Shown: positions 1 to 7,272 of the stretch, piece after piece
Numbering within the stretch: the stretch's first letter is position 1
Layout: every line of letters begins with the position of its first letter
From: Methylobacterium cerastii
GTDB taxonomy: Bacteria; Pseudomonadota; Alphaproteobacteria; Rhizobiales; Beijerinckiaceae
NCBI RefSeq assembly: GCF_022179125.1
Contig: NZ_BPQG01000007.1
Span: 62,001-126,000 of the forward strand
DNA: 64,000 nt
Direction of reading: 5' to 3'
Program-made: the position numbers and the translations under genes
Notes under the pieces: generated by a model
Databases searched by the model: none
Told to the model about the DNA's origin: nothing
What the model saw: only the letters and a program-made list of their open reading frames with translations

Positions 1-186
1 CGCGGCGCGGCGCACGCCGGCGCCGGCGAGCAATTCGCGCCAGCGCCCGGCGGAATCGGCGTTGGTGACGTCCACGGCCTCGGCGTTGAAGGCGACCTGG
101 CGCGCGCGCAGGCCCGCCACGGCGACGAAGCCGCCGGCGCCGTTGCCGGCGCGGATCAGCAGGTCCTTGCCCTTCTGAGCGGTCAT
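1..186 (-). CDS. Phage major tail protein, TP901-1 family (GTA g9-like), partial
   Basis: Only the first 62 residues are present; the gene runs off the left edge. The start (MTAQKGKDLL) and the following VAGLRARQVAFNAEAVDVTNADSAGRWRE stretch (residues 23-51) are what TP901-1 family major tail (tail tube) proteins of gene transfer agents look like. The ATG overlaps the stop of the upstream DUF3168 gene (ATGA, 183-186), so the two are translationally coupled. In RcGTA the same position holds g9, the tail tube subunit. Family call from sequence pattern and gene order. Confidence 0.85.
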   Translation of the reverse strand, partial: MTAQKGKDLLIRAGNGAGGFVAVAGLRARQVAFNAEAVDVTNADSAGRWRELLAGAGVRRAA

Positions 187-629
187 GGTGGGTTCCTTTC
201 GGTGACGGCCTGGAGCGTGAGGGTGGCGCGGGCCTCGCCGGTGCGCTCGTCGCGCCGCGCCGCGATGGCCTGGACCCGCAGGGTCACGAGGGCGTGGCCG
301 GTCAGCGCCAGGGCCGGGTCGGCGACCAGCGCCGACATCCGCTCGGCGGCGTCGAGCGCGGTGCGGACCGAGCCCGGCCGGGCGAACACCACGAGGGCGT
401 GGCTGTGCTGGTGGCGGACGGCGCCGTCGACGGAATCGTCGCGGATCTCGGCGTCGCCGAACAGGGCGTAGACCGGCTGCGCGCCGGCCGGCGGCTCGTC
501 GTAGAGGCGGAACGCCCCGCCCATCAGACGGGCGAGCGCCGCGTCAGTGGAGAACCGCGCGATCAGCGCCGCCCGCATGGCGAGGAGCGGGCTCGGCGCT
601 GGCGGCATGACGGAGGGGATGCCGCTCAT
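183..629 (-). CDS. DUF3168 phage protein (GTA g8-like tail completion/minor tail protein)
   Basis: 148 residues beginning MSGIPSVMPP, with the DUF3168 pattern: N-terminal helix (LLAMRAALIARF), a strand ending VYALFGDAE, then RHQHSHALVVFAR and a C-terminal strand. DUF3168 proteins occupy the head-tail interface or tail terminus of siphoviruses and GTAs. The start overlaps the upstream adaptor stop (ATGA, 626-629) and the stop overlaps the tail protein start, so g7-g8-g9 form one coupled block. A longer upstream reading frame exists but would overlap the adaptor gene in another frame and is not credible. Confidence 0.8.
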   Translation of the reverse strand: MSGIPSVMPPAPSPLLAMRAALIARFSTDAALARLMGGAFRLYDEPPAGAQPVYALFGDAEIRDDSVDGAVRHQHSHALVVFARPGSVRTALDAAERMSALVADPALALTGHALVTLRVQAIAARRDERTGEARATLTLQAVTERNPP

Positions 630-973
630 GCGCTCGCCTCCGGCAGGGCCTCGACGTGGCAGACGAGGTCGCGGCCGCGGTCGTCCGGGTCGAGGATCGC
701 CCGGATGGCGAACCGGCGCGGGCCGGCGGCGAGCCGCATCGCCGCGGTGAGGCCTGCCCGCGCCCTCAGGGTGATGCGGTGGGTCGCGACGCCGTCGTCG
801 CGGCCGCCGCGCAGGCGATCGACGATGCCGACCGGCTCGATCGCCCCCCACAGCACCGGCCCGGCGACGTAGCGCCGGAGGGTGCCGCCGAAGCCGTCCG
901 GCTCGTCGATCGGCAGCTCCAGCACGAGCCGGCGGCGGCGCGCGCCGATCGCCGGCGGAACGGTGGCGGGCAT
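626..973 (-). CDS. Head-tail adaptor (GTA g7-like, phage head closure protein)
   Basis: 115 residues, of the usual length for Siphovirus head-tail adaptor (SPP1 gp16/HK97 gp10-like) proteins. It has the beta-barrel pattern with RRRLVLELPIDEPDGFGG near the N-terminus, VLWGAIEPV in the middle and a basic HRITLRARAGL strand. The start at the ATG giving MPATVPPAIG was chosen because upstream in-frame sequence is compositionally a shadow of the connector gene. It lies 55 bp after the connector stop and overlaps the next gene by 4 nt. Role inferred: closes the capsid portal and joins head to tail. Confidence 0.8.
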   Translation of the reverse strand: MPATVPPAIGARRRRLVLELPIDEPDGFGGTLRRYVAGPVLWGAIEPVGIVDRLRGGRDDGVATHRITLRARAGLTAAMRLAAGPRRFAIRAILDPDDRGRDLVCHVEALPEASA

Positions 974-1028
974 GGCGGGCTCCGGAAAACGCGTGCTTGG
1001 AAGCGGGAGGCGGATGCGGCGGCGCGGG

Positions 1029-1586
1029 TCACAGCCGCAGCCGGCGGAAGGGCGCGGCGCAGGCCGCGAGGTCGCCGCCATCCGGGGCGGCGTCGTCGCC
1101 GCGGTGCTCGTAGCGGGCGGCGGTCCGGCGCAGGACCGCGAGCCTGAGCGGCGGCGGCAGCGGCGGGCCGTCGCCGCCGTATCCGGCAGCGACCTCGACC
1201 AGGAGGGCGCGGCCGGCCGCATCGGGAAGGGCGCCGAGCTGCAGCCCGGGCGCCTCGATCCGGTCGGCGCCGAGGGCGACGAGGCCGGGGCCGAGTGCGA
1301 CGAAGCCGCCATCCGCGGCGGAGAAGCCCGCGCGTACCAGGTCGACGAGGGGGCTCAGCGGTACCGGCACCCGGCCGTCCGCGGGCGGGCGGTCCAGCAC
1401 CAGCCGCCAGGTGCCGGGCACGAGGATGCGCCGCGTCTCGGTCTCGAGCTCGGCGCGGGCGGCGGCGATCAGGGCGGCGAGCAGGTCGTCCTCGGCCGCG
1501 TCGTCCGGATCGAGGCGGAGGTAGCCGCGCAGCTCGGGCACGGTCACCGGCTCGACGACGGCGCCGGCCACGCGTATCGGCATCAT
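1029..1586 (-). CDS. Head-tail connector, phiE125 gp8 family (GTA g6-like)
   Basis: 185 residues starting MMPIRVAGAVVEPVTVPELRGYLRLD, the usual opening of the phiE125 gp8 / gp6-like connector family, followed by DDLLAALIAAARAELETETRR (helical) and RLAVLRRTAARYEHR near the C-terminus. These proteins form a ring beneath the portal. ATG at 1586 or 1583 (two adjacent Met codons) are both possible. In RcGTA this gene directly follows the capsid gene. Here 2.5 kb holding three plus-strand genes separates them, so it probably needs its own promoter, near 1587-1640. Confidence 0.8.
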   Translation of the reverse strand: MMPIRVAGAVVEPVTVPELRGYLRLDPDDAAEDDLLAALIAAARAELETETRRILVPGTWRLVLDRPPADGRVPVPLSPLVDLVRAGFSAADGGFVALGPGLVALGADRIEAPGLQLGALPDAAGRALLVEVAAGYGGDGPPLPPPLRLAVLRRTAARYEHRGDDAAPDGGDLAACAAPFRRLRL

Positions 1587-1638
1587 CGCGCATCTCCATG
1601 AATCGGGGATCGAGGGGTTGGTGGATCGAGGGGTCTCG

Positions 1639-2382
1639 ATGGTGTTCCGAGCAGGCGTTCCGCGCCCGGCCGCGATCGGCCTGGCGTGGCTCGCGACCGT
1701 GGCCTTCGCCGGCGGCCCGGCGGGCGCGGTGGTCGGCGGCGCCGAGGCGACGCCCGAGGGCGCGGTGATGGTCCTGTCCTCGAAGGGCGGCGTCTGCTCG
1801 GCCGTGGTCGTGGCCCCCGACGCGGTGCTCACCGCCGGCCATTGCGCGGCCGCGGGGCTGGAGCACCGCGTCCACTTCCGCGACGCCTCCGGGCAGCCGG
1901 TCCTCGTCGCGGTCGCGGCCCGGGCGGTCCATCCGGGCTACGATGCCGGGGCGATCGCCGGCCGGCGCCGGTCGATCGACCTCGCGCTCCTGCGCACGGA
2001 AACGCCGCTGCCGTCGCGCTTCGCCCCGGCGACGTTCAGCGCCGCGAGCCCGCGGGCCGGCGAGACCCTGACGCTCTCCGGCTACGGCGCCGACACGCCC
2101 GGCGACCCACGCTCCACCGGCACCTTCCGCAGCGTCGCGCTGCCGGTGATCGAGCCGCACGGCCCGAGCCGCATCCTGGTGTGGCTGAAGGGCCCGGGCC
2201 GCGCCGGCGGCTGCCGGGGCGATTCCGGCGGCCCGGTCTCGGACGGATCGGGCGTCGTCGCCGTCACCGCCTGGATCGGCGGCGCCTGCGGCGGCCTCAC
2301 GCAAGCCGTGCTCGTCGCGCCGCAGCGGGACTGGCTCGACCGCACGCTCGCCGGCTGGGGCGGCGCGGCGCGCTGGCGCTGA
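1639..2382 (+). CDS. Secreted chymotrypsin-fold serine protease (first of two)
   Basis: 247 residues. An N-terminal secretion signal (about residues 10-30) ends AGA before VVGG, which is exactly the mature N-terminus of an active trypsin-fold enzyme, so signal peptidase cleavage may activate it without a propeptide. Catalytic triad visible: His68 in TAGHC, Asp114 in SIDLALL, Ser196 in GCRGDSGGP. The residue equivalent to trypsin Asp189 is Gly, so Arg/Lys specificity is unlikely. The ATG was preferred over upstream TTG/GTG (1618, 1621) because a GAGGGG ribosome site sits 5 nt before it. Followed by a second protease on the same strand; opposite in strand to the surrounding GTA genes. Confidence 0.85.
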   Translation: MVFRAGVPRPAAIGLAWLATVAFAGGPAGAVVGGAEATPEGAVMVLSSKGGVCSAVVVAPDAVLTAGHCAAAGLEHRVHFRDASGQPVLVAVAARAVHPGYDAGAIAGRRRSIDLALLRTETPLPSRFAPATFSAASPRAGETLTLSGYGADTPGDPRSTGTFRSVALPVIEPHGPSRILVWLKGPGRAGGCRGDSGGPVSDGSGVVAVTAWIGGACGGLTQAVLVAPQRDWLDRTLAGWGGAARWR

Positions 2383-2485
2383 GCGGACCCACTCCCTCAA
2401 GGAACGGAACCTTGGCCGACGGATTGGTTTACGTTACGCTTGAGTCCCACCGGGCCGAGTGCGCCTTCGGCCCCCGGAGTGAACG
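2383..2485. promoter_or_regulatory. Leader between the two protease genes
   Basis: About 100 bp. It opens with a tandem GGAACGGAAC (2401-2410) followed by GGTTTACGTTACG (2426-2438). This resembles a general-stress (EcfG) promoter, GGAAC then GTT, but the spacing from the second GGAAC is one base short of the usual range, so promoter identity is only suggestive. The second protease could equally be cotranscribed with the first. Confidence 0.25.
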
Positions 2486-3361
2486 ATGCTCGCCACTGTC
2501 CTCCGCGGCGCCCTCCTCGGCGGTTTGTCCCTCGGCCTGCTGAGCTTTCTGCCGGCGCCGGCCTCGGCCGTGATCAACGGCGCGGTGACCCGCGACCCCA
2601 ACGGCACGCGCAACTTCGTCGTCCGGATCGAGAGCACGCTTGGCGAGATCTGCTCGGGCACGTTGATCGCACCCGACCTCGTGCTGACGGCCGCCCACTG
2701 CGTGATGCAGCCGGCCGGCTACAGCATCGTGGCGGTCGACCGCGGCTTTCGCCAGCGCCGGGTCTCCGTGATCGCCGCCTCGATGCATCCCGACTTCGTG
2801 CCCGGCACCACGCCGGAGGACCAGCCGGGCATCGACCTCGCCCTGCTCAAGCTCGAGCAGCCGCTCGGGGCGGACTACGCCCCCCTCGATCCGCGCGGCG
2901 CCGGGACGATCGGCAACGGCGACGCGGTCGACATCGCCGGCTTCGGCGTCGTCGCCGAGAACCGCCGCAACAGCGCACGCACCCTGCGCCAGGCCCACCT
3001 TGTCTCGATCGGCTCGCTGCAGGTCGCCAACCGCGTCACCGTCGTCACCGACCGGCGCCGCATGGCCGAGACCGCCGGCGCCGGCGCATGCCTGGGCGAT
3101 TCGGGCGGCCCGATCCTGTCGGGCGGCCCCGGCGGCTACCAGATCGTCGGCGTCGTGAGCTGGTCCAGCGGCGCGATGCGCCAGGACGCCCGCCACCGTA
3201 CCGCCTGCGGCGGCTTCACCGCGGTGACGCCGGTGGCCGAGCACACCGGGTGGATCGCCGCCCGCTCGGCGGAACTCGCGCGGATCGAGGTCGGCCAGGC
3301 GATGCCGGCCGGCCGCGGCAACCGCTCGGACTGGATGGCCCGGCCCGGCCGCGCCCGCTGA
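2486..3361 (+). CDS. Secreted chymotrypsin-fold serine protease (second of two)
   Basis: 291 residues. A clear signal peptide (hydrophobic 7-25, PAPASA cleavage near residue 28) is followed at once by VING, the activated N-terminus type. Triad: His71 in LTAAHC, Asp117 in GIDLALL, Ser206 in ACLGDSGGP. The S1 position 189 equivalent is Gly, as in the neighbouring protease. The C-terminal 40 residues are basic, beyond the usual fold. The two proteases are related but divergent, so this is an old tandem duplication or a paired acquisition. Predicted periplasmic or extracellular; substrate unknown. Confidence 0.87.
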   Translation: MLATVLRGALLGGLSLGLLSFLPAPASAVINGAVTRDPNGTRNFVVRIESTLGEICSGTLIAPDLVLTAAHCVMQPAGYSIVAVDRGFRQRRVSVIAASMHPDFVPGTTPEDQPGIDLALLKLEQPLGADYAPLDPRGAGTIGNGDAVDIAGFGVVAENRRNSARTLRQAHLVSIGSLQVANRVTVVTDRRRMAETAGAGACLGDSGGPILSGGPGGYQIVGVVSWSSGAMRQDARHRTACGGFTAVTPVAEHTGWIAARSAELARIEVGQAMPAGRGNRSDWMARPGRAR

Positions 3362-3543
3362 GACCCACCATCTGATCTTGGAATGGCGGCGAAACACACG
3401 GTCGTCGTACCGGCTGCGGGTCGATCGCCGGGAGTGGCGGCGCGATTGTATTTTCAATTCAGTGGATGATACCGCTGGCGGCATCGGCATCGGCGCATCC
3501 GGGCCCCGCAAACCCGATGCGCCTTCGTGCAAGGGTATCGTTC
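3362..3543. other. Gap upstream of the PAS gene
   Basis: 182 bp. It includes a stretch less GC-rich than its surroundings (about 3446-3472) that is a plausible promoter zone for the PAS gene. No RNA gene or repeat was recognised. Confidence 0.3.
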
Positions 3544-4119
3544 ATGTTCGACGGTTCGACACCCGTCACGCCTTCGCTCGCCTCGGCGCTGAACGCCTTC
3601 GGGTTCGTCGGCGTCTGGGAGACGAACGTCGCGTCGGGGCGGTCGGTGCTGGATGCGGGGGCCTCCAGCGTGATGGCGGGCGACGCGTCGTTGGCCGGAA
3701 AGCCGCTCACCCTCGACGAGGCGCTGGCCCGCATCCATCCCGAGGATCGCGATTGGGTCTTCGCACAGATCAAGCGGGTGCGCCGGACAGGCGGGACGTT
3801 CGCCGCCGAGTTCCGCATCCTGACGCAGGCCGGCGAAATCCGCTGGATCCGGAACCGCGGGCATCTGGTGCCCACGGCAAACGGGATGCACGGCCACGGC
3901 GCCTACGTGGACATCACGGACACACGTCCGAATTTCAGCGTGCTGTCCGGGCCGAAGCTTCGCGTGCTGCCTCCGTCCGACCCGCTGGAGCAGGCCGCCG
4001 ACCAGATCCTCGCCGCGCGCCTGGCGATCGACCGCACCGGGCAGACGCGGCTGCGGACGCTCGTCGACACGCTCCTCCTCGAAGTCGGCCGGGCGCTGGC
4101 GAGGCGCCCGGACGCGTGA
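3544..4119 (+). CDS. PAS-domain protein without an output domain
   Basis: 191 residues from the ATG preceded by AAGGG at an 8-nt spacing; an upstream in-frame ATG (3517) or a longer form from 3466 is possible. Residues 15-130 form one PAS fold with PAC motif: FGFVGVWETNVASG, the HPEDR turn (65-69), FAAEFRILTQAGEIRWIRNRG and a closing YVDITD. The C-terminal 60 residues are helical and end in a basic tail; no kinase, cyclase or DNA-binding domain follows. Likely a cytoplasmic sensor or partner protein. Third gene of the plus-strand cassette that splits the GTA cluster; it converges on the capsid gene. Confidence 0.7.
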   Translation: MFDGSTPVTPSLASALNAFGFVGVWETNVASGRSVLDAGASSVMAGDASLAGKPLTLDEALARIHPEDRDWVFAQIKRVRRTGGTFAAEFRILTQAGEIRWIRNRGHLVPTANGMHGHGAYVDITDTRPNFSVLSGPKLRVLPPSDPLEQAADQILAARLAIDRTGQTRLRTLVDTLLLEVGRALARRPDA

Positions 4120-4149
4120 GGCCGGCGCGAGACCCGCGCCGCCCTGCCC

Positions 4150-5433
4150 TCAGGCGAACTTCAGCAGCTTGATCGCGGCGAAGTCCTGCACGCCGCCCCC
4201 GACGCGCTTGGTCGTGTAGAACAGCACGTAGGGCTTGGCGGAGTACGGGTCGCGCAGCACCCGCAGCCCGGTGCGGTCGACCACGAGGTAGCCGCGGCGG
4301 AAGTCGCCGAAGGCGACGGCGAGGCTGGCCGGCCCGATGTCGGGCATCGCCTCGGCCTCCGTCACCGGGAACCCGAGCAGGGTCGCGGCCCGGTCGGAGG
4401 CGGTCGGCGGCAGCCAGAGGTAGTTGCCGTCCGCGTCCTTGAACTTGCGGATCGCGCTCTGCGTGCGCCGGCTCATGACGAAGCCGGCGTTCTGGCGGTA
4501 GCCGGCCTTGAGGCCGTAGACGAGGTCGAACAGCACGTCCGCGGGGTTGGCCGCCGGGAACGCGCCGGCCGCGCCGGTGCCGACGATGCCGACCTTGCCC
4601 GGCACCCAGGCGTCGTTGGCCACGGTGTCGTAGCTGAGGAAGCCGCGCGGGCGGCTCACGCCGTTGCCGGTGACGAAGGCGACGCCCTCCTGCTCGGAGA
4701 ACGCGGTCTCGACCTCGTCGGCGAGCCAGGCGTCGAGGTCGACGACGGCGTCGTCGAGGAGCGTCTGGGTCGCCGCCGGCATGGCGTAGAGCTCCATCGC
4801 CGGGAAGTTCAGCTCCGACAGCACCGGCCCGTCGGTGGCCGGTCGCGGCGCGGCTTCGCCGATCCAGCCGGCGGACGGGGCGCCGGTCGCCACCGCGCGC
4901 TTGTACTGCCCGCCCGAGATGGTGCGGACGCTGGCGATGGCGCGGATCGGCGACAGGGCGGACAGGCGCTTGAGCACCTCGCGCTCGATCGTCTGCGGCA
5001 CCAGGTAGCCGCCGTCCGGGCCGGAGCCGGCCGAGAGCGCCTTGGCCTCCAGGCCCTTCAGGCCGCCGCTCTCGCCGGCCCGGACGTAGAGGTCGAAGGC
5101 TGCCTTGTGCTCGTCGGTCATCGCGTCCCGCGGCTGCTCGGGGCGGCCGAGCGGCGGGCGGGCGCGGTCCAGGGTGATGCGGTCCAGCCGCGTCCGGGCG
5201 CTGTCCAGGGCCGCGTCGATCCGCGCCAGCTTCTCCTCGGTGAGCACGTCCGGCCCAAGGCGGCCCTCGATCTGGCCGAGCCGGATGTCGTTCGTTTCCT
5301 TGAACGCCTCGAAGGCCTGGGTCAGCCCGTCGAACGCGTCCCGCGCGGTGCCCGGATCGGAGGCGGGCCGCCCGGCCTTGTTCTCCAGGAGCGCGAAGTC
5401 GGACTTGGTCTCGAAGGTATCGTGACGGGTCAT
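4150..5433 (-). CDS. Major capsid protein, HK97 family (GTA g5-like)
   Basis: 427 residues. Residues about 15-100 are charged, coiled-coil-like (AFEAFKETNDIRLGQIEGRLG), the delta-domain/scaffold segment of HK97 capsids. From about 105 comes the capsid fold: AFDLYVRAGE, GGYLVPQTIEREVLKRL, PIRAIASVRTISGGQYK, WIGE, ELYAMPAATQTLLDDA and a C-terminal GYLVVDRTGLRVLRDPYSAKPYVLFYTTKRVGGGV. Length and motifs are those of GTA and HK97 phage capsids. It lies 7 nt downstream of the prohead protease gene, so coupled. Strong call. Confidence 0.93.
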   Translation of the reverse strand: MTRHDTFETKSDFALLENKAGRPASDPGTARDAFDGLTQAFEAFKETNDIRLGQIEGRLGPDVLTEEKLARIDAALDSARTRLDRITLDRARPPLGRPEQPRDAMTDEHKAAFDLYVRAGESGGLKGLEAKALSAGSGPDGGYLVPQTIEREVLKRLSALSPIRAIASVRTISGGQYKRAVATGAPSAGWIGEAAPRPATDGPVLSELNFPAMELYAMPAATQTLLDDAVVDLDAWLADEVETAFSEQEGVAFVTGNGVSRPRGFLSYDTVANDAWVPGKVGIVGTGAAGAFPAANPADVLFDLVYGLKAGYRQNAGFVMSRRTQSAIRKFKDADGNYLWLPPTASDRAATLLGFPVTEAEAMPDIGPASLAVAFGDFRRGYLVVDRTGLRVLRDPYSAKPYVLFYTTKRVGGGVQDFAAIKLLKFA

Positions 5434-5440
5434 GGGAACC

Positions 5441-5935
5441 TCACCGTTGGAAAGCGAAGGGAAATGGAGGGCGGCGGACGCCGCCGCCGGGTGCCAGCCG
5501 CCGGGCGAAGGCGCGCAGCTCCGCCGGCAGCGGCGCTTGCGCGACGCGGGCGCCCGGCTGCAGCGGGAAGGTGACGAGCGAGATCTCCCAGAGGTCGACC
5601 GCGTGGAGCTGGCGGAAGCCGCCGCGCGGGCGGGCCGCCACGGTGCGGAAGCCGATCGACAGCCCGTCGAGGGCGCCGTCGCGCATCAGCGCGTCGACCT
5701 CGCGCGCCCGCTGCACCGCGAGGTTGAGGCGGCCCTCGACGCGCAGGCCGCGCGCGTCCTCGGCCAGCGCCTGCCAGCGGCCGATCGGCTCGGCGGGATC
5801 GTGCTGCCACAGCATCCGCACCCCGGCGGCGCCGCGCTGCCGCAGGCTCGCGGCGAAGGCGCCCGCCTGCACCACGTCGCGCCCGAGGTCGGGCACGCCG
5901 AACAGGCTGGCATAGCCGGTGAAATGGCCGTCCAT
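5441..5935 (-). CDS. Prohead protease, HK97 family (GTA g4-like)
   Basis: 164 residues starting MDGHFTGYASLFGVPDLGRDVV, the standard opening of HK97-type prohead (U35) proteases. Catalytic His45 in LWQHDP and Ser93 in DGLSIGFRT are in their expected places. It cleaves the N-terminal delta domain of the capsid encoded immediately downstream. Upstream is the portal gene with a 50-bp gap; no separate small g3.5-type gene fits in it. Confidence 0.9.
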   Translation of the reverse strand: MDGHFTGYASLFGVPDLGRDVVQAGAFAASLRQRGAAGVRMLWQHDPAEPIGRWQALAEDARGLRVEGRLNLAVQRAREVDALMRDGALDGLSIGFRTVAARPRGGFRQLHAVDLWEISLVTFPLQPGARVAQAPLPAELRAFARRLAPGGGVRRPPFPFAFQR

Positions 5936-5985
5936 GGGCGGTCTCCGAAGCGAACACGGGCAGAAGGCAGGCGTGGCCCGCCCCG

Positions 5986-7146
5986 TCAGGCGGGCTCGGG
6001 CGGGTAGCCCACCGCCTCGCGCTTCTCGGCCGTCGTCAGGAAGTCCGCCGCCTGCACCCGGCGCCAGAGCGACTCGCGCTCGGTGGCCAGCGCCTCGATC
6101 GCGTCGAGGTCGGGTTCGAGGCGGAGGTCGCCGAAGGCCGGCGCGAGCCAGTGGGCGAGCGCCTCCGCGGTGCGGCGGGCGAGCGGCACCAGGGTCTGCC
6201 GGTAGAAGGCGCGGTTGGCCTCGGCGTAGTTGGCGTGGGTGTTGTCGCCCGGAAGCCCGAGGAGCAGCGGCGGCACGCCGAAGGCGAGCGCGATCTCGCG
6301 TGCGGCCGCGGCCTTGGCCTCGACGAAGTCCATCTCCTTCGGCGAGAGCGCCAGCGGCTTCCAGTCGAGCCCGCCTTCGAGCAGCAGCGGCCGCCCGGCG
6401 TTGCCGGCGCCCTGGTAGTTCGCCTCGAGCTCGGCCTTCAGCCGCACGAACTGCGCCTCGCTCAGGGACGCCCCGGCCCCGGCGAAGACCAGCGCGCCGG
6501 AGGGGCGCGCGGCGTTGTCGAGCAGCGCCTTGTTCCAGGCGCCGGCCGCGTTGTGGATGTCGAGCGAGACGGCCGCCGCCTCCATCGGCGACAGGCCGTA
6601 ATGGTCGTCGGTGGGGTGGAACAGCGCGAGGTGCAGGATCGGCGGCACGGCGCCGGACTGGTCGTAGACGACGCGGCGCCCGCCGACCTCGTAGACGTAG
6701 CCGGCGGGCCAGCCGTCGGCGCCCGGCACCACCCGCATCCGGTCGGGGCGGAGCGCGAACAGCTCGCGCGGGATCCCGTCCAGCGACACCGCCTCCAGGT
6801 AGGCGTTCCCGGACACCATCAGGTGCCCGTACAGCGTCTCCAGCAGCCGGGTGCCGCCCTCGCGCGGGTTCGGCCGCGCCAGCAGCGCGGCGATCGGGTG
6901 GTCGACGGCCTCCGCGCCGGTGACGACCAGCGGGATCGTCGCGGCGCCCTCGGCGACGAGGCGCACGGCGCGGTGGACGACGGCGTTGCGCTGGTAGCCC
7001 TCGCGGGCGAGCGCGGTGCCGTCGCGGGCGGTCCAGACGGCGCGGGCGTCGCCGTACAAGGCGACGCTCGCCCCCCCGAGGGGCGCGGCCTTCACGGCCG
7101 GCACGTAGCCGGCGGCGCGCGCCAGCCGGGTGAGCAGGGTCGGCAT
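5986..7146 (-). CDS. Portal protein, HK97 family (GTA g3-like)
   Basis: 386 residues. Phage_portal family pattern: YQRNAVVHRAVRLVAEGAATIPLVV, HPIAALLARPNP, GNAYLEAV, LRPDRMRVVPGADGWPAGYVYEVGGRRVVYD, ILHLALFHPTDDHYGLSPM, the wing/clip PSGALVFAG, and LLLGLPGDNTHANYAEANRAFYRQTLVPLARR near the C-terminus. Forms the dodecameric DNA entry ring of the capsid. Conserved order terminase-portal-protease-capsid supports the GTA assignment. Confidence 0.93.
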   Translation of the reverse strand: MPTLLTRLARAAGYVPAVKAAPLGGASVALYGDARAVWTARDGTALAREGYQRNAVVHRAVRLVAEGAATIPLVVTGAEAVDHPIAALLARPNPREGGTRLLETLYGHLMVSGNAYLEAVSLDGIPRELFALRPDRMRVVPGADGWPAGYVYEVGGRRVVYDQSGAVPPILHLALFHPTDDHYGLSPMEAAAVSLDIHNAAGAWNKALLDNAARPSGALVFAGAGASLSEAQFVRLKAELEANYQGAGNAGRPLLLEGGLDWKPLALSPKEMDFVEAKAAAAREIALAFGVPPLLLGLPGDNTHANYAEANRAFYRQTLVPLARRTAEALAHWLAPAFGDLRLEPDLDAIEALATERESLWRRVQAADFLTTAEKREAVGYPPEPA

Positions 7147-7272
7147 AGGCGGCTCCTCGGAATGGAAGTTTTCCTATGTCTCATGGGTCGAAACCCATGA
7201 GGTCCGGCGGATCGCCGCCGCCCCGCAGTCGCAGGGGCAAGACCTCGATGAGCCGGGCTCATCGAGGCTTGT

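Noticed and set aside
2401-2435. EcfG promoter (GGAAC...GTT) before the second protease gene
   Set aside because: Spacing is one base short of the accepted range and the first base of the -10 differs; kept only as a weak note on the leader.
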